16,729 nucleotides of DNA. Source: CAXTEJ01 sp964243295 (GTDB taxonomy: Bacteria > Actinomycetota > Actinomycetes > Actinomycetales > Angustibacteraceae). The notes under the pieces were generated by a model that was not told where the DNA came from, did no database searches, and was given only the letters and a program-made list of their open reading frames with translations. Shown piece after piece: positions 1 through 6,931 of this stretch; positions within the stretch are counted from its first letter, which is position 1, and the number at the start of each line of letters is the position of its first letter. Location: positions 1 to 16,729 of the forward strand of contig CAXTEJ010000067.1 in NCBI GenBank assembly GCA_964243295.1, given 5' to 3'. The position numbers and the translations under genes are program-made.

Positions 1-2
1 TG

Positions 3-422
3 CCGGTCGAGAAGGACCTCGTCGTCGACATGGAGCCGTTCTTCCAGTCCTACCGCGAGGTCATGCCGTTCCTGATCACCAAGGGCAACGAGCCCTCGCG
101 TGAGCGCCTGCAGTCGCAGAGCGACCGCGAGCGGTACGACGACACGACCAAGTGCATCCTCTGCGCGGCGTGTACGTCCTCATGTCCCGTGTTCTGGACC
201 GACGGTCAGTACTTTGGTCCGGCAGCCATCGTCAACGCGCACCGGTTCATCTTCGACAGCCGCGACGAGGGCTCCGACATGCGACTGGAGATCCTGAACG
301 ACAAGGAGGGCGTGTGGCGGTGCCGCACCACCTTCAACTGCTCCGAGGCCTGCCCCCGCGGCATCCAGGTCACCAAGGCCATCCAGGAGGTCAAGCGCGC
401 GCTGCTCACCCGCAAGGTGTGA
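3..422 (+). CDS. sdhB: Succinate dehydrogenase iron-sulfur subunit, C-terminal part (5' end outside window)
   Basis: The reading frame is open from the window edge and ends in TGA at 420-422, so only about the last 139 residues are seen. This is the ferredoxin-like half of SdhB, which passes electrons from the flavoprotein subunit to quinone in complex II at the membrane. The first cysteine group is CILCAACTSSCP (Cys codons at 153, 162, 171 and 183). The second is CRTTFNCSEACPRG (Cys codons at 321, 339 and 351). By analogy with E. coli SdhB, the cysteines at 153, 162, 171 and 351 hold the [4Fe-4S] cluster and those at 183, 321 and 339 hold the [3Fe-4S] cluster. The N-terminal [2Fe-2S] domain lies upstream of the window. 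The stop overlaps the GTG start of the next gene. An in-frame ATG at 30 is internal. Fumarate reductase subunit B is the only close alternative. Confidence 0.95.
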   Translation, partial: PVEKDLVVDMEPFFQSYREVMPFLITKGNEPSRERLQSQSDRERYDDTTKCILCAACTSSCPVFWTDGQYFGPAAIVNAHRFIFDSRDEGSDMRLEILNDKEGVWRCRTTFNCSEACPRGIQVTKAIQEVKRALLTRKV

Positions 423-1708
423 GCCGCACCCGCACGGCGCTGGCGCTCGCGGTGACCCTGATCTGGGTCACCGCGGCGCCCGCCGCAGCCACCAGCACCG
501 CGGCGCCGGCTGCAGCGATGACCACCCCGACGCCCGCCGTCAGCGGTCCGTCCGCTCTGCCGGCGCCCGCCCTCGAGCCGGTCGGCGGGCCGGGTCTGGC
601 TGGTGTCGCGCCGGTCGCCGACGTTCCTGCGGGGGTGCCGCAGCCACCGCAGCCGGCCGGCACGTCGTACCTGCTGGCCGACCTCCACACCGGTGCGGTG
701 CTCGCCGCCAAGGGTGCCCACGTGCGGGCCCTGCCGGCCAGCACGCTGAAGACGCTGACCGCGCTGACCGTGATCCCCGAGCTGTCCACCTCCCAGCAGG
801 TCGTCGCCGAGCCCAGCGACGTCGTCGAGGGCAGCAAGGTGGGCATCGCGCCGGGGTCGTCGTACTCGGTGCAGCAGCTGCTCGAGGGCATGCTGCTCTC
901 GTCGGGCAACGACGCCGCCACGGCGTTGGCCCGCGCCGCCGGCGGGGTCCCGCAGACCGTCGCCCGCATGCAGCAGCGCGCCCGTGAGCTCGGCGCCCTC
1001 GACACCGTCGTCAAGGACCCCAGCGGGCTCGACGCCCCGGGGCAGGTCACCAGCGCCTACGACCTCGCGCTGATCGCCCGCGCGGCGCTCGAGCTGCCGA
1101 CGTTCCGCCAGGTCGTCACCACCAAGCGGGTGCGCTTCCCCGGCGCCGCGCTGCCCGGCACGATCCGCACCAGCTACGAGATCCAGAACCACAACACGCT
1201 GCTGTTCAACTACCCCGGCGCCATCGGCGCGAAGAACGGCTACACGGTGGCAGCCCGCTGGACGGTCATCGGCGCCGCCACCCGCGGTTCGCGGTCGTAC
1301 GTCGTCACCGCCCTCACGCGCACCGACCGCAGCTGGCGGCCCACCGCGGCCCTGCTGGACTGGGCGTTCGCGTACGGCGACCGCGTCACCCCCGTCGGGC
1401 GCCTCGTCGACCCCGGCGAGGCCACCTCCGCGTCGGCCTCGCCTGCGCCCGCCGTGACGCCGCCGGCGTCGTCCCCGACGTCCGGGCGGGCCGGGGGCCA
1501 GCGCGGTCAGGCCGTCGCAGCTGCTGCTGCCGCGCCGTCCCAACAGCAGGGCGCGCTGTCGGGCGGGAGCCTGCGCACCTGGGTGGGCGTGGGTGGGCTC
1601 TCGGCGGCCGCCCTGCTCGTGCTCGTGATGGCGCTCAGCGCCTCCGCACGGCGTCGACAGCTCCGCGAAGCCCGCGCCGCACGGTCTGCGCGCCCAGCAC
1701 GGCGGTGA
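419..1708 (+). CDS. D-alanyl-D-alanine carboxypeptidase (peptidase S11), secreted with C-terminal membrane anchor
   Basis: This is a 429-residue penicillin-binding-protein-type enzyme that trims the terminal D-Ala from peptidoglycan stem peptides outside the membrane. I place the start at GTG 419, overlapping the sdhB stop by 4 nt, because it gives a clear signal peptide: MSRTR, a hydrophobic stretch, then an Ala-rich cleavage region around residues 20-25. A Pro/Ala-rich linker follows to about residue 75. The catalytic motifs are in order and well spaced: S108-T-L-K111 (nucleophile and general base), S162-G-N164 and K272-N-G274. The third motif is KNG where many family members have KTG. After a Pro/Ser-rich spacer, a hydrophobic helix near residues 385-405 and an Arg-rich tail suggest a single-pass anchor with the catalytic domain outside. 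The same frame is open upstream to 152, but that stretch lies inside sdhB. The last 74 bases overlap the convergent gene. Confidence 0.9.
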   Translation: MSRTRTALALAVTLIWVTAAPAAATSTAAPAAAMTTPTPAVSGPSALPAPALEPVGGPGLAGVAPVADVPAGVPQPPQPAGTSYLLADLHTGAVLAAKGAHVRALPASTLKTLTALTVIPELSTSQQVVAEPSDVVEGSKVGIAPGSSYSVQQLLEGMLLSSGNDAATALARAAGGVPQTVARMQQRARELGALDTVVKDPSGLDAPGQVTSAYDLALIARAALELPTFRQVVTTKRVRFPGAALPGTIRTSYEIQNHNTLLFNYPGAIGAKNGYTVAARWTVIGAATRGSRSYVVTALTRTDRSWRPTAALLDWAFAYGDRVTPVGRLVDPGEATSASASPAPAVTPPASSPTSGRAGGQRGQAVAAAAAAPSQQQGALSGGSLRTWVGVGGLSAAALLVLVMALSASARRRQLREARAARSARPARR

Positions 1709-2714
1709 GCCCCATGACCGCGCCGGCGAGCAGCGAGGTGCGGTCGGCCGAGCGCTGACCGAAGGTCGGCCGGACGTCGTCGCGCGGGGATCCCTCCAGC
1801 CGCACGCCTGCCGCCCGGCCGGGCACGATCGCCGGGCCCAGCCGGCCGTGCGCCTCGGCCTCGGTCGCCGCCCACGCGGCGGCCAGCAGCATCACCCGGC
1901 TGATGAGGTTGATCAGCACGAACAGCCCGATGACCACCGCGAACCCGGCCAGCAGCGGCTTGTTGGCCGCGGACTTGAGCAGCAGCCCGCTCGCCAGCTT
2001 CAGGATGCCGAGCCCGGCCGCACCCACCGCGGCCGCCTGCAGCAGGTCCGAGCGTGGCAGCTCGACGCCGCTGAGCAGCCGCAGCACCACCAGCATGATG
2101 AGCAGGTCGACCGCGAACACCACCGCGACCGACGCCACGCTGAGCAGCACCGTGGCCGTCGCGCCGTCCTGGATGTCGACGAGCCGCAGCAGGGCCGGGC
2201 CAGCGGCGTTGACCACCGTCGACAGCAGCCCGGAGACGAGGATCGCGAGCCCGAGGGTCGCGAGCACCACGAGGTCGCGCGCCTTGCCCAGGAAGAAGTT
2301 GATCTTCATCGGCGGGCGACCGAAGATCGCCCGAACACCCTCGCGCAGGGCGTCCAGCCAGCCCAGCCCGCCGATCAGCAGCGTCACCAGGCTGATCGCA
2401 CCGGAGATCGTGAGCGCGTCGGGCGTGGGCGGGTTGGAGGCGTCGACCAGACCGTCCGGGTGCGCGTCGTCCTTGACGATTCCGGGGAGGGTGTCGGACA
2501 CGTACCCGACCACGCGGTCGAACAGGTCCGGCTGGCTGCGCAGCACGATGCCGAACACCGTGAAGCCCAGCACCAGCGCCGGAACCAGCGAGAAGAAGCC
2601 GACGTAGGTGATGCCGCCGGCGAGCACGTTGCCGCGTGCGTCGCCGTACCGCGACCACGCCCGCCAGGCGTGGGTGGCCTGCAGCCGGGCCAGCAGCGCC
2701 TTGATACCCGTCAC
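1635..2714 (-). CDS. YihY/BrkB-family (virulence factor BrkB-like) integral membrane protein
   Basis: This 359-residue protein has about six hydrophobic helices, near residues 35-58, 101-121, 147-167, 187-214, 223-245 and 254-281. It ends in a polar, basic tail with one more weakly hydrophobic stretch. The order GGITYVGFFSLVPAL, then the helix ending GWLDALREGVRAIFG, is characteristic of the YihY/UPF0761 family, once annotated as ribonuclease BN. The molecular function of the family is not settled. The start chosen is GTG 2714, which overlaps the stop of the upstream gene (TGA at 2713-2711) by 4 nt and begins MTGIKALLARL. A longer in-frame reading back to 2951 adds only Arg/Pro-rich sequence antisense to nothing but the neighbouring gene's own codons, so it is rejected. 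The 3' end lies inside the opposite-strand carboxypeptidase gene. Confidence 0.85.
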   Translation of the reverse strand: MTGIKALLARLQATHAWRAWSRYGDARGNVLAGGITYVGFFSLVPALVLGFTVFGIVLRSQPDLFDRVVGYVSDTLPGIVKDDAHPDGLVDASNPPTPDALTISGAISLVTLLIGGLGWLDALREGVRAIFGRPPMKINFFLGKARDLVVLATLGLAILVSGLLSTVVNAAGPALLRLVDIQDGATATVLLSVASVAVVFAVDLLIMLVVLRLLSGVELPRSDLLQAAAVGAAGLGILKLASGLLLKSAANKPLLAGFAVVIGLFVLINLISRVMLLAAAWAATEAEAHGRLGPAIVPGRAAGVRLEGSPRDDVRPTFGQRSADRTSLLAGAVMGLTAVLGAQTVRRGLRGAVDAVRRR

Positions 2715-3280
2715 GCGGGCGTCCCGCCGAACGGGAAGGTCTGCTCGGGACGCCAGACTCCGTCGGCGCCGTGCTCGTACAGGTGCAGGGCGGCCACCTC
2801 GAACCGGCACTGGAAGTCGGCGAGCGCCGAGAACGCCTCGTCGAGGGCCTCGGTCGGGAGGTCGTGGGCGACGGTCACGTGGGGGTGGTAGGGGAAGGAC
2901 AGCGTGCGCGTGAGCGGCCCGCTGCGCACCTCCCGCTCGAGCAGCTCGCACTGGCCGATGCCCTCGACGACCTGCACGAACACCACGGGCGAGACCGGGC
3001 GGAAGCTCGCGGTGCCGCGCAGGTGGATCGTGAACGGTGCCGTGCGGGAGGCGACCTCGGCCAGGTGCGCGCTGACGTCCTGCCCGGCGTCCCGCTGCGT
3101 GGGGGGTAGCAGCGTGATGTGGCTGGGGATCGAGCGGGCCAGGGGGTCGCCGAACGACTCACGGTGCTGCTGCAGCGTCCGCCCGTAGGGGTCGGGGATG
3201 GCGATGGCCACCCCGACGGTCAGGGCGCCCTCGGCTCCCACCACATGGCCGGTCATGGTGTCGGCCATCGGGTCCGTCAT
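2711..3280 (-). CDS. 2'-5' RNA ligase family (2H phosphoesterase superfamily) protein
   Basis: This 189-residue protein carries the two H-x-T/S motifs that define 2H phosphoesterases: S53-H54-I-T56-L-L-P-P and H134-V-T136 within YHPHVTVAHD. They are about 80 residues apart, as expected for the two lobes that together form the active site. Family members hydrolyse or ligate 2',5'- or 2',3'-cyclic phosphate bonds in RNA or nucleotides; the substrate here is unknown. The start ATG at 3280 overlaps the trpS stop (ATGA, 3280-3277), and its own stop overlaps the GTG of the membrane-protein gene, so the three are probably translated from one message. Further in-frame ATGs at residues 5 and 9 are possible starts, because conserved sequence begins only at about residue 20. 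Confidence 0.85.
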   Translation of the reverse strand: MTDPMADTMTGHVVGAEGALTVGVAIAIPDPYGRTLQQHRESFGDPLARSIPSHITLLPPTQRDAGQDVSAHLAEVASRTAPFTIHLRGTASFRPVSPVVFVQVVEGIGQCELLEREVRSGPLTRTLSFPYHPHVTVAHDLPTEALDEAFSALADFQCRFEVAALHLYEHGADGVWRPEQTFPFGGTPA

Positions 3281-4308
3281 CGGCTCGCCCGCCGTGCGGG
3301 CAGGAAGCCGACCCGGTCGTAGACGGCGTCGAGCGTGTCCGAGGCGATCTCACGGGCTTTGGCAGCACCCTGCGCCAGCACGTCGTCCAGGCCGGCAGGG
3401 TCGTCGAGGTGACGCAGGAAGCGCTCGCGGAAGGGCGTCAGGTGCGAGGTGACGACGTCGGCCACCTCGGCCTTGAGGTCGCCGTAGCCGCTGCCGGCGA
3501 AGTGCTGCTCCAGCTCGGCGACGCTGCACCCGCTGAGCGCGGAGTGGATCGTCAGCAGGTTCGACACCCCGGGCTTGGTGACGGGGTCGTAGCGGATCTC
3601 GCGCTCGGTGTCGGTGACCGCCGAGCGGATGCGCTTGGCCACGACCTTCGGGTCGTCGAGCAGGTCGAGGGTGCCGTTGGCGCTGGCGGCCGACTTGCTC
3701 ATCTTGGCGGTGGGGTCCTGCAGGTCCTGGATCTTGGCCGTCGCCGTGACGATGTGGGCCTCCGGCACGGTGAGCGTCGGGCCGAAGCGGGTGTTGAACC
3801 GCTGGGCGAGGTCGCGGGTGAGCTCGAGGTGCTGGCGCTGGTCCTCGCCCACGGGCACCTGCGCGGCGTTGTAGAGCAGGATGTCGGCGGCCATGAGCAC
3901 CGGGTAGGTGAACAGGCCCACCGTGGTGCGGTCGGCGCCCTGCTTGCCGCTCTTGTCCTTGAACTGCGTCATCCGGCCGGCCTCGCCGAAGCCGGTGATG
4001 CAGCCGAGCACCCAGGCCAGCTCGGCGTGCTCGGGCACGTGGCTCTGCACGAACAGCGTCGAGCGGTCGGGGTCGACACCGCCCGCGAGGTACTGGGCGG
4101 CGGTGCGGCGGGTGCGCTCGCGCAGCACCGCCGGCTCGACGTCGACGGTGATGGCGTGCAGGTCGACGACGCAGTAGAACGCGTCGTGCGTCTCCTGCAG
4201 CGCGACCCAGTGCACGAGAGCACCCAGGTAGTTGCCGAGGTGCAGGGAGTCGCTCGTGGGCTGCATGCCCGACAGGACTCGCGGACGGCTGTGCTGCATG
4301 ACCGTCAT
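3277..4308 (-). CDS. trpS: Tryptophanyl-tRNA synthetase
   Basis: This 343-residue class I aminoacyl-tRNA synthetase charges tRNA-Trp in the cytoplasm. The ATP-binding HIGH-type motif is H23-L-G-N26, after the family hallmark SGMQPT. The second signature K202-M-S-K-S206 is perfect. The conserved stretches VQSHVPEHAEL, MTQFKDKS and YPVLMAADILLY match bacterial TrpRS, and length is normal for the family. The start at ATG 4308 gives MTVMQHSRPRVLSG; the ATG three codons later is also possible, and neither has a strong ribosome-binding site. The gene lies 11 nt downstream of the alpha-galactosidase stop on the same strand. An essential gene placed this way may either be read through from the sugar gene or have a promoter inside it; I could not identify one. 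Its stop overlaps the next gene by 4 nt. Confidence 0.97.
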   Translation of the reverse strand: MTVMQHSRPRVLSGMQPTSDSLHLGNYLGALVHWVALQETHDAFYCVVDLHAITVDVEPAVLRERTRRTAAQYLAGGVDPDRSTLFVQSHVPEHAELAWVLGCITGFGEAGRMTQFKDKSGKQGADRTTVGLFTYPVLMAADILLYNAAQVPVGEDQRQHLELTRDLAQRFNTRFGPTLTVPEAHIVTATAKIQDLQDPTAKMSKSAASANGTLDLLDDPKVVAKRIRSAVTDTEREIRYDPVTKPGVSNLLTIHSALSGCSVAELEQHFAGSGYGDLKAEVADVVTSHLTPFRERFLRHLDDPAGLDDVLAQGAAKAREIASDTLDAVYDRVGFLPARRASR

Positions 4309-4319
4309 TCTGTCAGCCG

Positions 4320-6539
4320 TCAGGCGTCGCCCCCGCCGTCGCCCGCGCCGTCGACCCCGCCGTCGACCTCGCCGTCGAGCGAGCGCACGTCGAGCAGCAG
4401 CCCCGAGGCCGGCTGCAGCACCGGGACGGCGATCCCGGCCGTGGCGAGCACGCGACCGGTCAGCAGCAGACCGTCCGCGCGCTCGGCCAGGACCGCGCCC
4501 GAGGTGGCGTGCAGCGAGCCGGACACGTCGTCGAGCTCGTGGCGCAGCCGCACGCGGTAGCGCACGTCGTCCGCGAGGCCCGGCAGCTGCACCGGCCCGA
4601 GCAGCGCGTCAGGGTCGGTGACGATGCGCACGACGGCGTAGACGGCCGCGCTGCGGTCGGGTGCGACGACGCCGTGCAGCAGCGCCCCCGAGGTGCCGGG
4701 CGCACCCGAGGGCAGGTCGCGGCGCACCGTGCGGCCGCCGTGCAGCAGCGGGCGAAGCTCGCGGTAGAGCGCCGACCACGCGCGCAGCCGCTCGCGCTCG
4801 GCCTCGTCGCACGAGGTTACGTCCCACTCCATGCCCGCGTGGCCGAACAGCGCCGTGAGCAGCCGCATGCCCAGGTCGACGGTGCGGCCGGTCGTGTGCG
4901 CGACAGGCGGGCCCACGTGGGCACCGACCAGCTCGGGCGGCAGCAGCAGGCCGGTCCAGCGCTGGATGAGCTGGCGCTCGACGGCGTCGTTGGTGTCGGA
5001 GGCCCAGACGCGGTCGGTGCGAGCGAGGATGCCGAGGTCGACGCGCCCGCCGCCGGAGGAGCACGACTCGATCTCCAGGCCGGGGTGGCGCTCGCGCAGC
5101 TCGTCGAGCAGCCGGTAGGCCGCCAGCGTCTGCGCGTGCACCGCCGGACGCCCGCCGTGCTCGGCCTCGTGCAGGTCGCGGTTGTGGTCCCACTTGATGT
5201 AGTCGAGGCGGTACTCGGTGACCAGGGCGCTGATCTGCCCCAGCACGCGGTCGAACACCGCGGGGTTCACCAGGTCGACGACCTGCTGGCCACGCCAGGG
5301 CCGGGGCAGGTTGCCGGGCGGGGCGAGGACGCCGTCGGTGTGGGTGCGCAGCAGGTCGGAGTCGGGGTTGGCCATCTCCGGCTCGAACCACAGGCCCACC
5401 TGCATGCCGAGCTCGCGCACGCGCTCGAACAGCGGGTGCAGGCCCTGCGGCCAGACGTCGGTGTCGACGACCCAGTCGCCGAGGCCCCGGGTGTCGTCGC
5501 GCCGGCCGAGGAACCAGCCGTCGTCCAGCACGAAGCGCTCGGCGCCGACGGAGGCGGCCGTCTCGGCCAGCTCGACCAGCCGGTCGAGGTCGTGGTCGAA
5601 GTAGACGGCCTCCCAGGAGTTCATGACCAGCGGGCGGGGCGTGGCGGGGTGGCCCGAGCGCGCGCGCACGTGCTGGTGGATGCGGTCGCTGAGGCCGTCC
5701 AGGCCCTGGTCGGACCACGTGAGCAGCGTCTCGGGGCTCTCGTAGGTCTCGCCGGGCTCGAGGTGCACCTCACCGACACGCAGCAGCTCGCCGCCGCCCA
5801 TCGCGGCACGGCCCTCCTGCAGCCGCTCGACGGTGTGCACGTGGTCGCCGCTCCACGCTACGTGGGCCGCCCACACCTCGCCGGCGGCGAAGTCGAAGCC
5901 GCGGGTGCCGGCGACCATCAGCAGCGGCGCGTCGTGGCCGGTGCGGCCGCGCCGGGACTCGCGGGTGCGCCCGCCGTGGACGAGCGGCGTGCGCTGCGGC
6001 GAGCGCTCGCGGCACCAGCGGCCGGTCAGGTCGAGCACCTCCTCGGCGCGCAGCGGCACCGGCAGCAGCGACAGCAGCGAGGCGACGTCGAAGGCGTGCT
6101 CGCCCGTCGCCGTCACGCTGCTGCGGGCGCGGACGACGCCGCTGGGCTCCACGACCAGCTCGCACCGCACCCGCACCCCGACCCGGTCGTCGACCGCAAC
6201 CGCGACCAGCGACGCGCCCTGGTCCGCGCCGGACACCTCGACCGTGACCGGCTCGGCGAGCCGCAGCCGCAGCGCGGCGCCGCCCGGGCTCCAGCCGCTG
6301 ATGCCGGGCCGGCCGGCCCAGCCGTCGTCCTCGGTCGGCAGCAGGCTGAGCTGCCAGGGGTCGTCGAGGGTGCTGCCGCCGACCGGCAGCCGCAGCGCGG
6401 CCGCCAGGTCGGTGAGCGTCTGCTCGCCGGGGCCGCCCGCCAGATCGGCCCCCCAGTGCAGCACCCGGGGCAGCCGCGGCCCCTCGACGTCGATCAGCAG
6501 GCAGGTACCGCCCGCCCGCAGCAGGTGCAGGTCGCTCAC
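4320..6539 (-). CDS. Alpha-galactosidase, glycoside hydrolase family 36
   Basis: This 739-residue retaining alpha-galactosidase removes terminal alpha-galactose from sugars such as melibiose or raffinose. An N-terminal beta-sandwich of about 300 residues precedes the catalytic barrel. The catalytic region shows LDDGWFLGRRDD, GLWFEPEMANPDSDL, the nucleophile in YIKWD451HNRDL, the CSSGGGRVDLG loop, and the acid/base in WASD515TNDA. No signal peptide is visible, so it should act in the cytoplasm. It starts at GTG 6539, with GAAGGG a few bases upstream and the relic permease stop one base before. Divergent galT and galK lie beyond the relic and would handle the galactose released. The C-terminal tail consists of repeated D-G-x-x units encoded by a 12-nt tandem repeat. 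An alpha-N-acetylgalactosaminidase side activity cannot be excluded from sequence. Confidence 0.93.
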   Translation of the reverse strand: MSDLHLLRAGGTCLLIDVEGPRLPRVLHWGADLAGGPGEQTLTDLAAALRLPVGGSTLDDPWQLSLLPTEDDGWAGRPGISGWSPGGAALRLRLAEPVTVEVSGADQGASLVAVAVDDRVGVRVRCELVVEPSGVVRARSSVTATGEHAFDVASLLSLLPVPLRAEEVLDLTGRWCRERSPQRTPLVHGGRTRESRRGRTGHDAPLLMVAGTRGFDFAAGEVWAAHVAWSGDHVHTVERLQEGRAAMGGGELLRVGEVHLEPGETYESPETLLTWSDQGLDGLSDRIHQHVRARSGHPATPRPLVMNSWEAVYFDHDLDRLVELAETAASVGAERFVLDDGWFLGRRDDTRGLGDWVVDTDVWPQGLHPLFERVRELGMQVGLWFEPEMANPDSDLLRTHTDGVLAPPGNLPRPWRGQQVVDLVNPAVFDRVLGQISALVTEYRLDYIKWDHNRDLHEAEHGGRPAVHAQTLAAYRLLDELRERHPGLEIESCSSGGGRVDLGILARTDRVWASDTNDAVERQLIQRWTGLLLPPELVGAHVGPPVAHTTGRTVDLGMRLLTALFGHAGMEWDVTSCDEAERERLRAWSALYRELRPLLHGGRTVRRDLPSGAPGTSGALLHGVVAPDRSAAVYAVVRIVTDPDALLGPVQLPGLADDVRYRVRLRHELDDVSGSLHATSGAVLAERADGLLLTGRVLATAGIAVPVLQPASGLLLDVRSLDGEVDGGVDGAGDGGGDA
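4330..4377 (-). repeat. Four tandem 12-nt repeats in the 3' end of the alpha-galactosidase gene
   Basis: Four consecutive 12-mers (4330-4341, 4342-4353, 4354-4365, 4366-4377) share the ending CGCCGTCG on the plus strand. The only differences are in the first four or five bases. On the coding strand they specify the units DGEV, DGGV, DGAG and DGGG, just before the final DA and stop. Because the unit is a multiple of three, gain or loss of copies would keep the frame. The acidic, glycine-rich tail lies outside the catalytic domain. Confidence 0.85.
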
Positions 6540-6540
6540 G

Positions 6541-6796
6541 TCAGCCCTTCGTCGCCGCGAGGGTCCGGCCCGACACGAGCTGCTGCTGCAGGATGACGAA
6601 CACCAGCAGGGTGGGCAGCGCTGCCATGACCGACCCCGCGGACAGCAGGTTGTGGTCGGGAAAGAACGTGCCTCGCGGGTTCTGCAGCGACGAGGTCACG
6701 GGGTACGTGGCCCTTGGTGACGACCCACACGAGGTCGAAGCCGCGCAGCGACTCGATGACGGTCACGACGAACACGATAATGTTGACGGCCCCCGC
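6541..6796 (-). pseudogene. Relic of sugar ABC-transporter permeases (MalF-like piece joined out of frame to a MalG-like C-terminus)
   Basis: Reading the minus strand, 6790-6710 encodes AVNIIVFVVTVIESLRGFDL followed by VWVVTKG. This resembles the membrane segment and FDLxxVxTxGGP region just after the EAA loop of MalF-type permeases. After a frame change at about 6705-6712, the next frame reads YPVTSSLQNPRGTFFPDHN, then LLSAGSVMAALPTLLVFVIL and QQQLVSGRTLAATKG, ending in TGA at 6543-6541. That is the classic end of MalG-type permeases (LxxGxxMAxxPxxxxFxxxQxxxxxGxxxGAxKG). The N-terminal halves and EAA loops of both genes are missing. The order malF then malG fits an internal deletion with a second loss at the 5' side near 6796. 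The stop lies one base before the alpha-galactosidase start, consistent with a former transporter-hydrolase operon. No function is expected. Confidence 0.8.
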
Positions 6797-6931
6797 CCGT
6801 CGCGAGTGCAGTCGTCGGTGCGCCGGCTCGTGGTCGCCGATCCGGCGCAGGCCGAGGCCGCATCGGGGTAGGAGCAGGGGCGACCCGCCCGAGCCGCACG
6901 CGCACCCCGCACCATCGACAGGAGTCCCGAC
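6797..6931. other. Leader and promoter region between the permease relic and galT
   Basis: These 135 bases separate the relic from galT. I see no gene and no convincing -35/-10 pair. The one clear signal is the galT ribosome-binding site AGGAG at 6920-6924, seven bases before the ATG. Control of galT and galK, and of the divergent alpha-galactosidase, presumably lies here or within the relic, but no operator palindrome stands out. Confidence 0.5.

Noticed and set aside
152..418. Upstream extension of the carboxypeptidase frame to an ATG at 152
   Set aside because: It lies entirely inside sdhB and reads as Arg/Pro/His-rich shadow sequence; GTG 419 gives a proper signal peptide.
206..1543. Long antisense open frames, for example 206-1543, 4509-6596, 7876-9024, 10531-12468, 12240-13832 and 14448-15539
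   Set aside because: High GC makes long open antisense frames common. Their translations are rich in Arg, Ala, Gly, His and Pro and show no domain, and each lies opposite a well-supported gene. 6536-7894 holds the MalF-like piece only in its last part.
2715..2951. N-terminal extension of the YihY-type protein to 2951
   Set aside because: It overlaps the 2H phosphoesterase gene in another frame and is Arg/Pro-rich; GTG 2714 has the GTGA overlap and family-like N-terminus.
6776..6811. GATAAT at 6776-6781 and TTGACG at 6783-6788 as promoter elements for galT
   Set aside because: No partner box stands at 16-18 bases from either, and both fall in the MalF-like coding remnant, which explains them.
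6797..6871. Plus-strand SSVRRLVVADPAQAEAASG ending at a TAG at 6871 as the tail of a lost regulator
   Set aside because: It is too short and shows no recognisable regulator motif; chance open frame is likelier.
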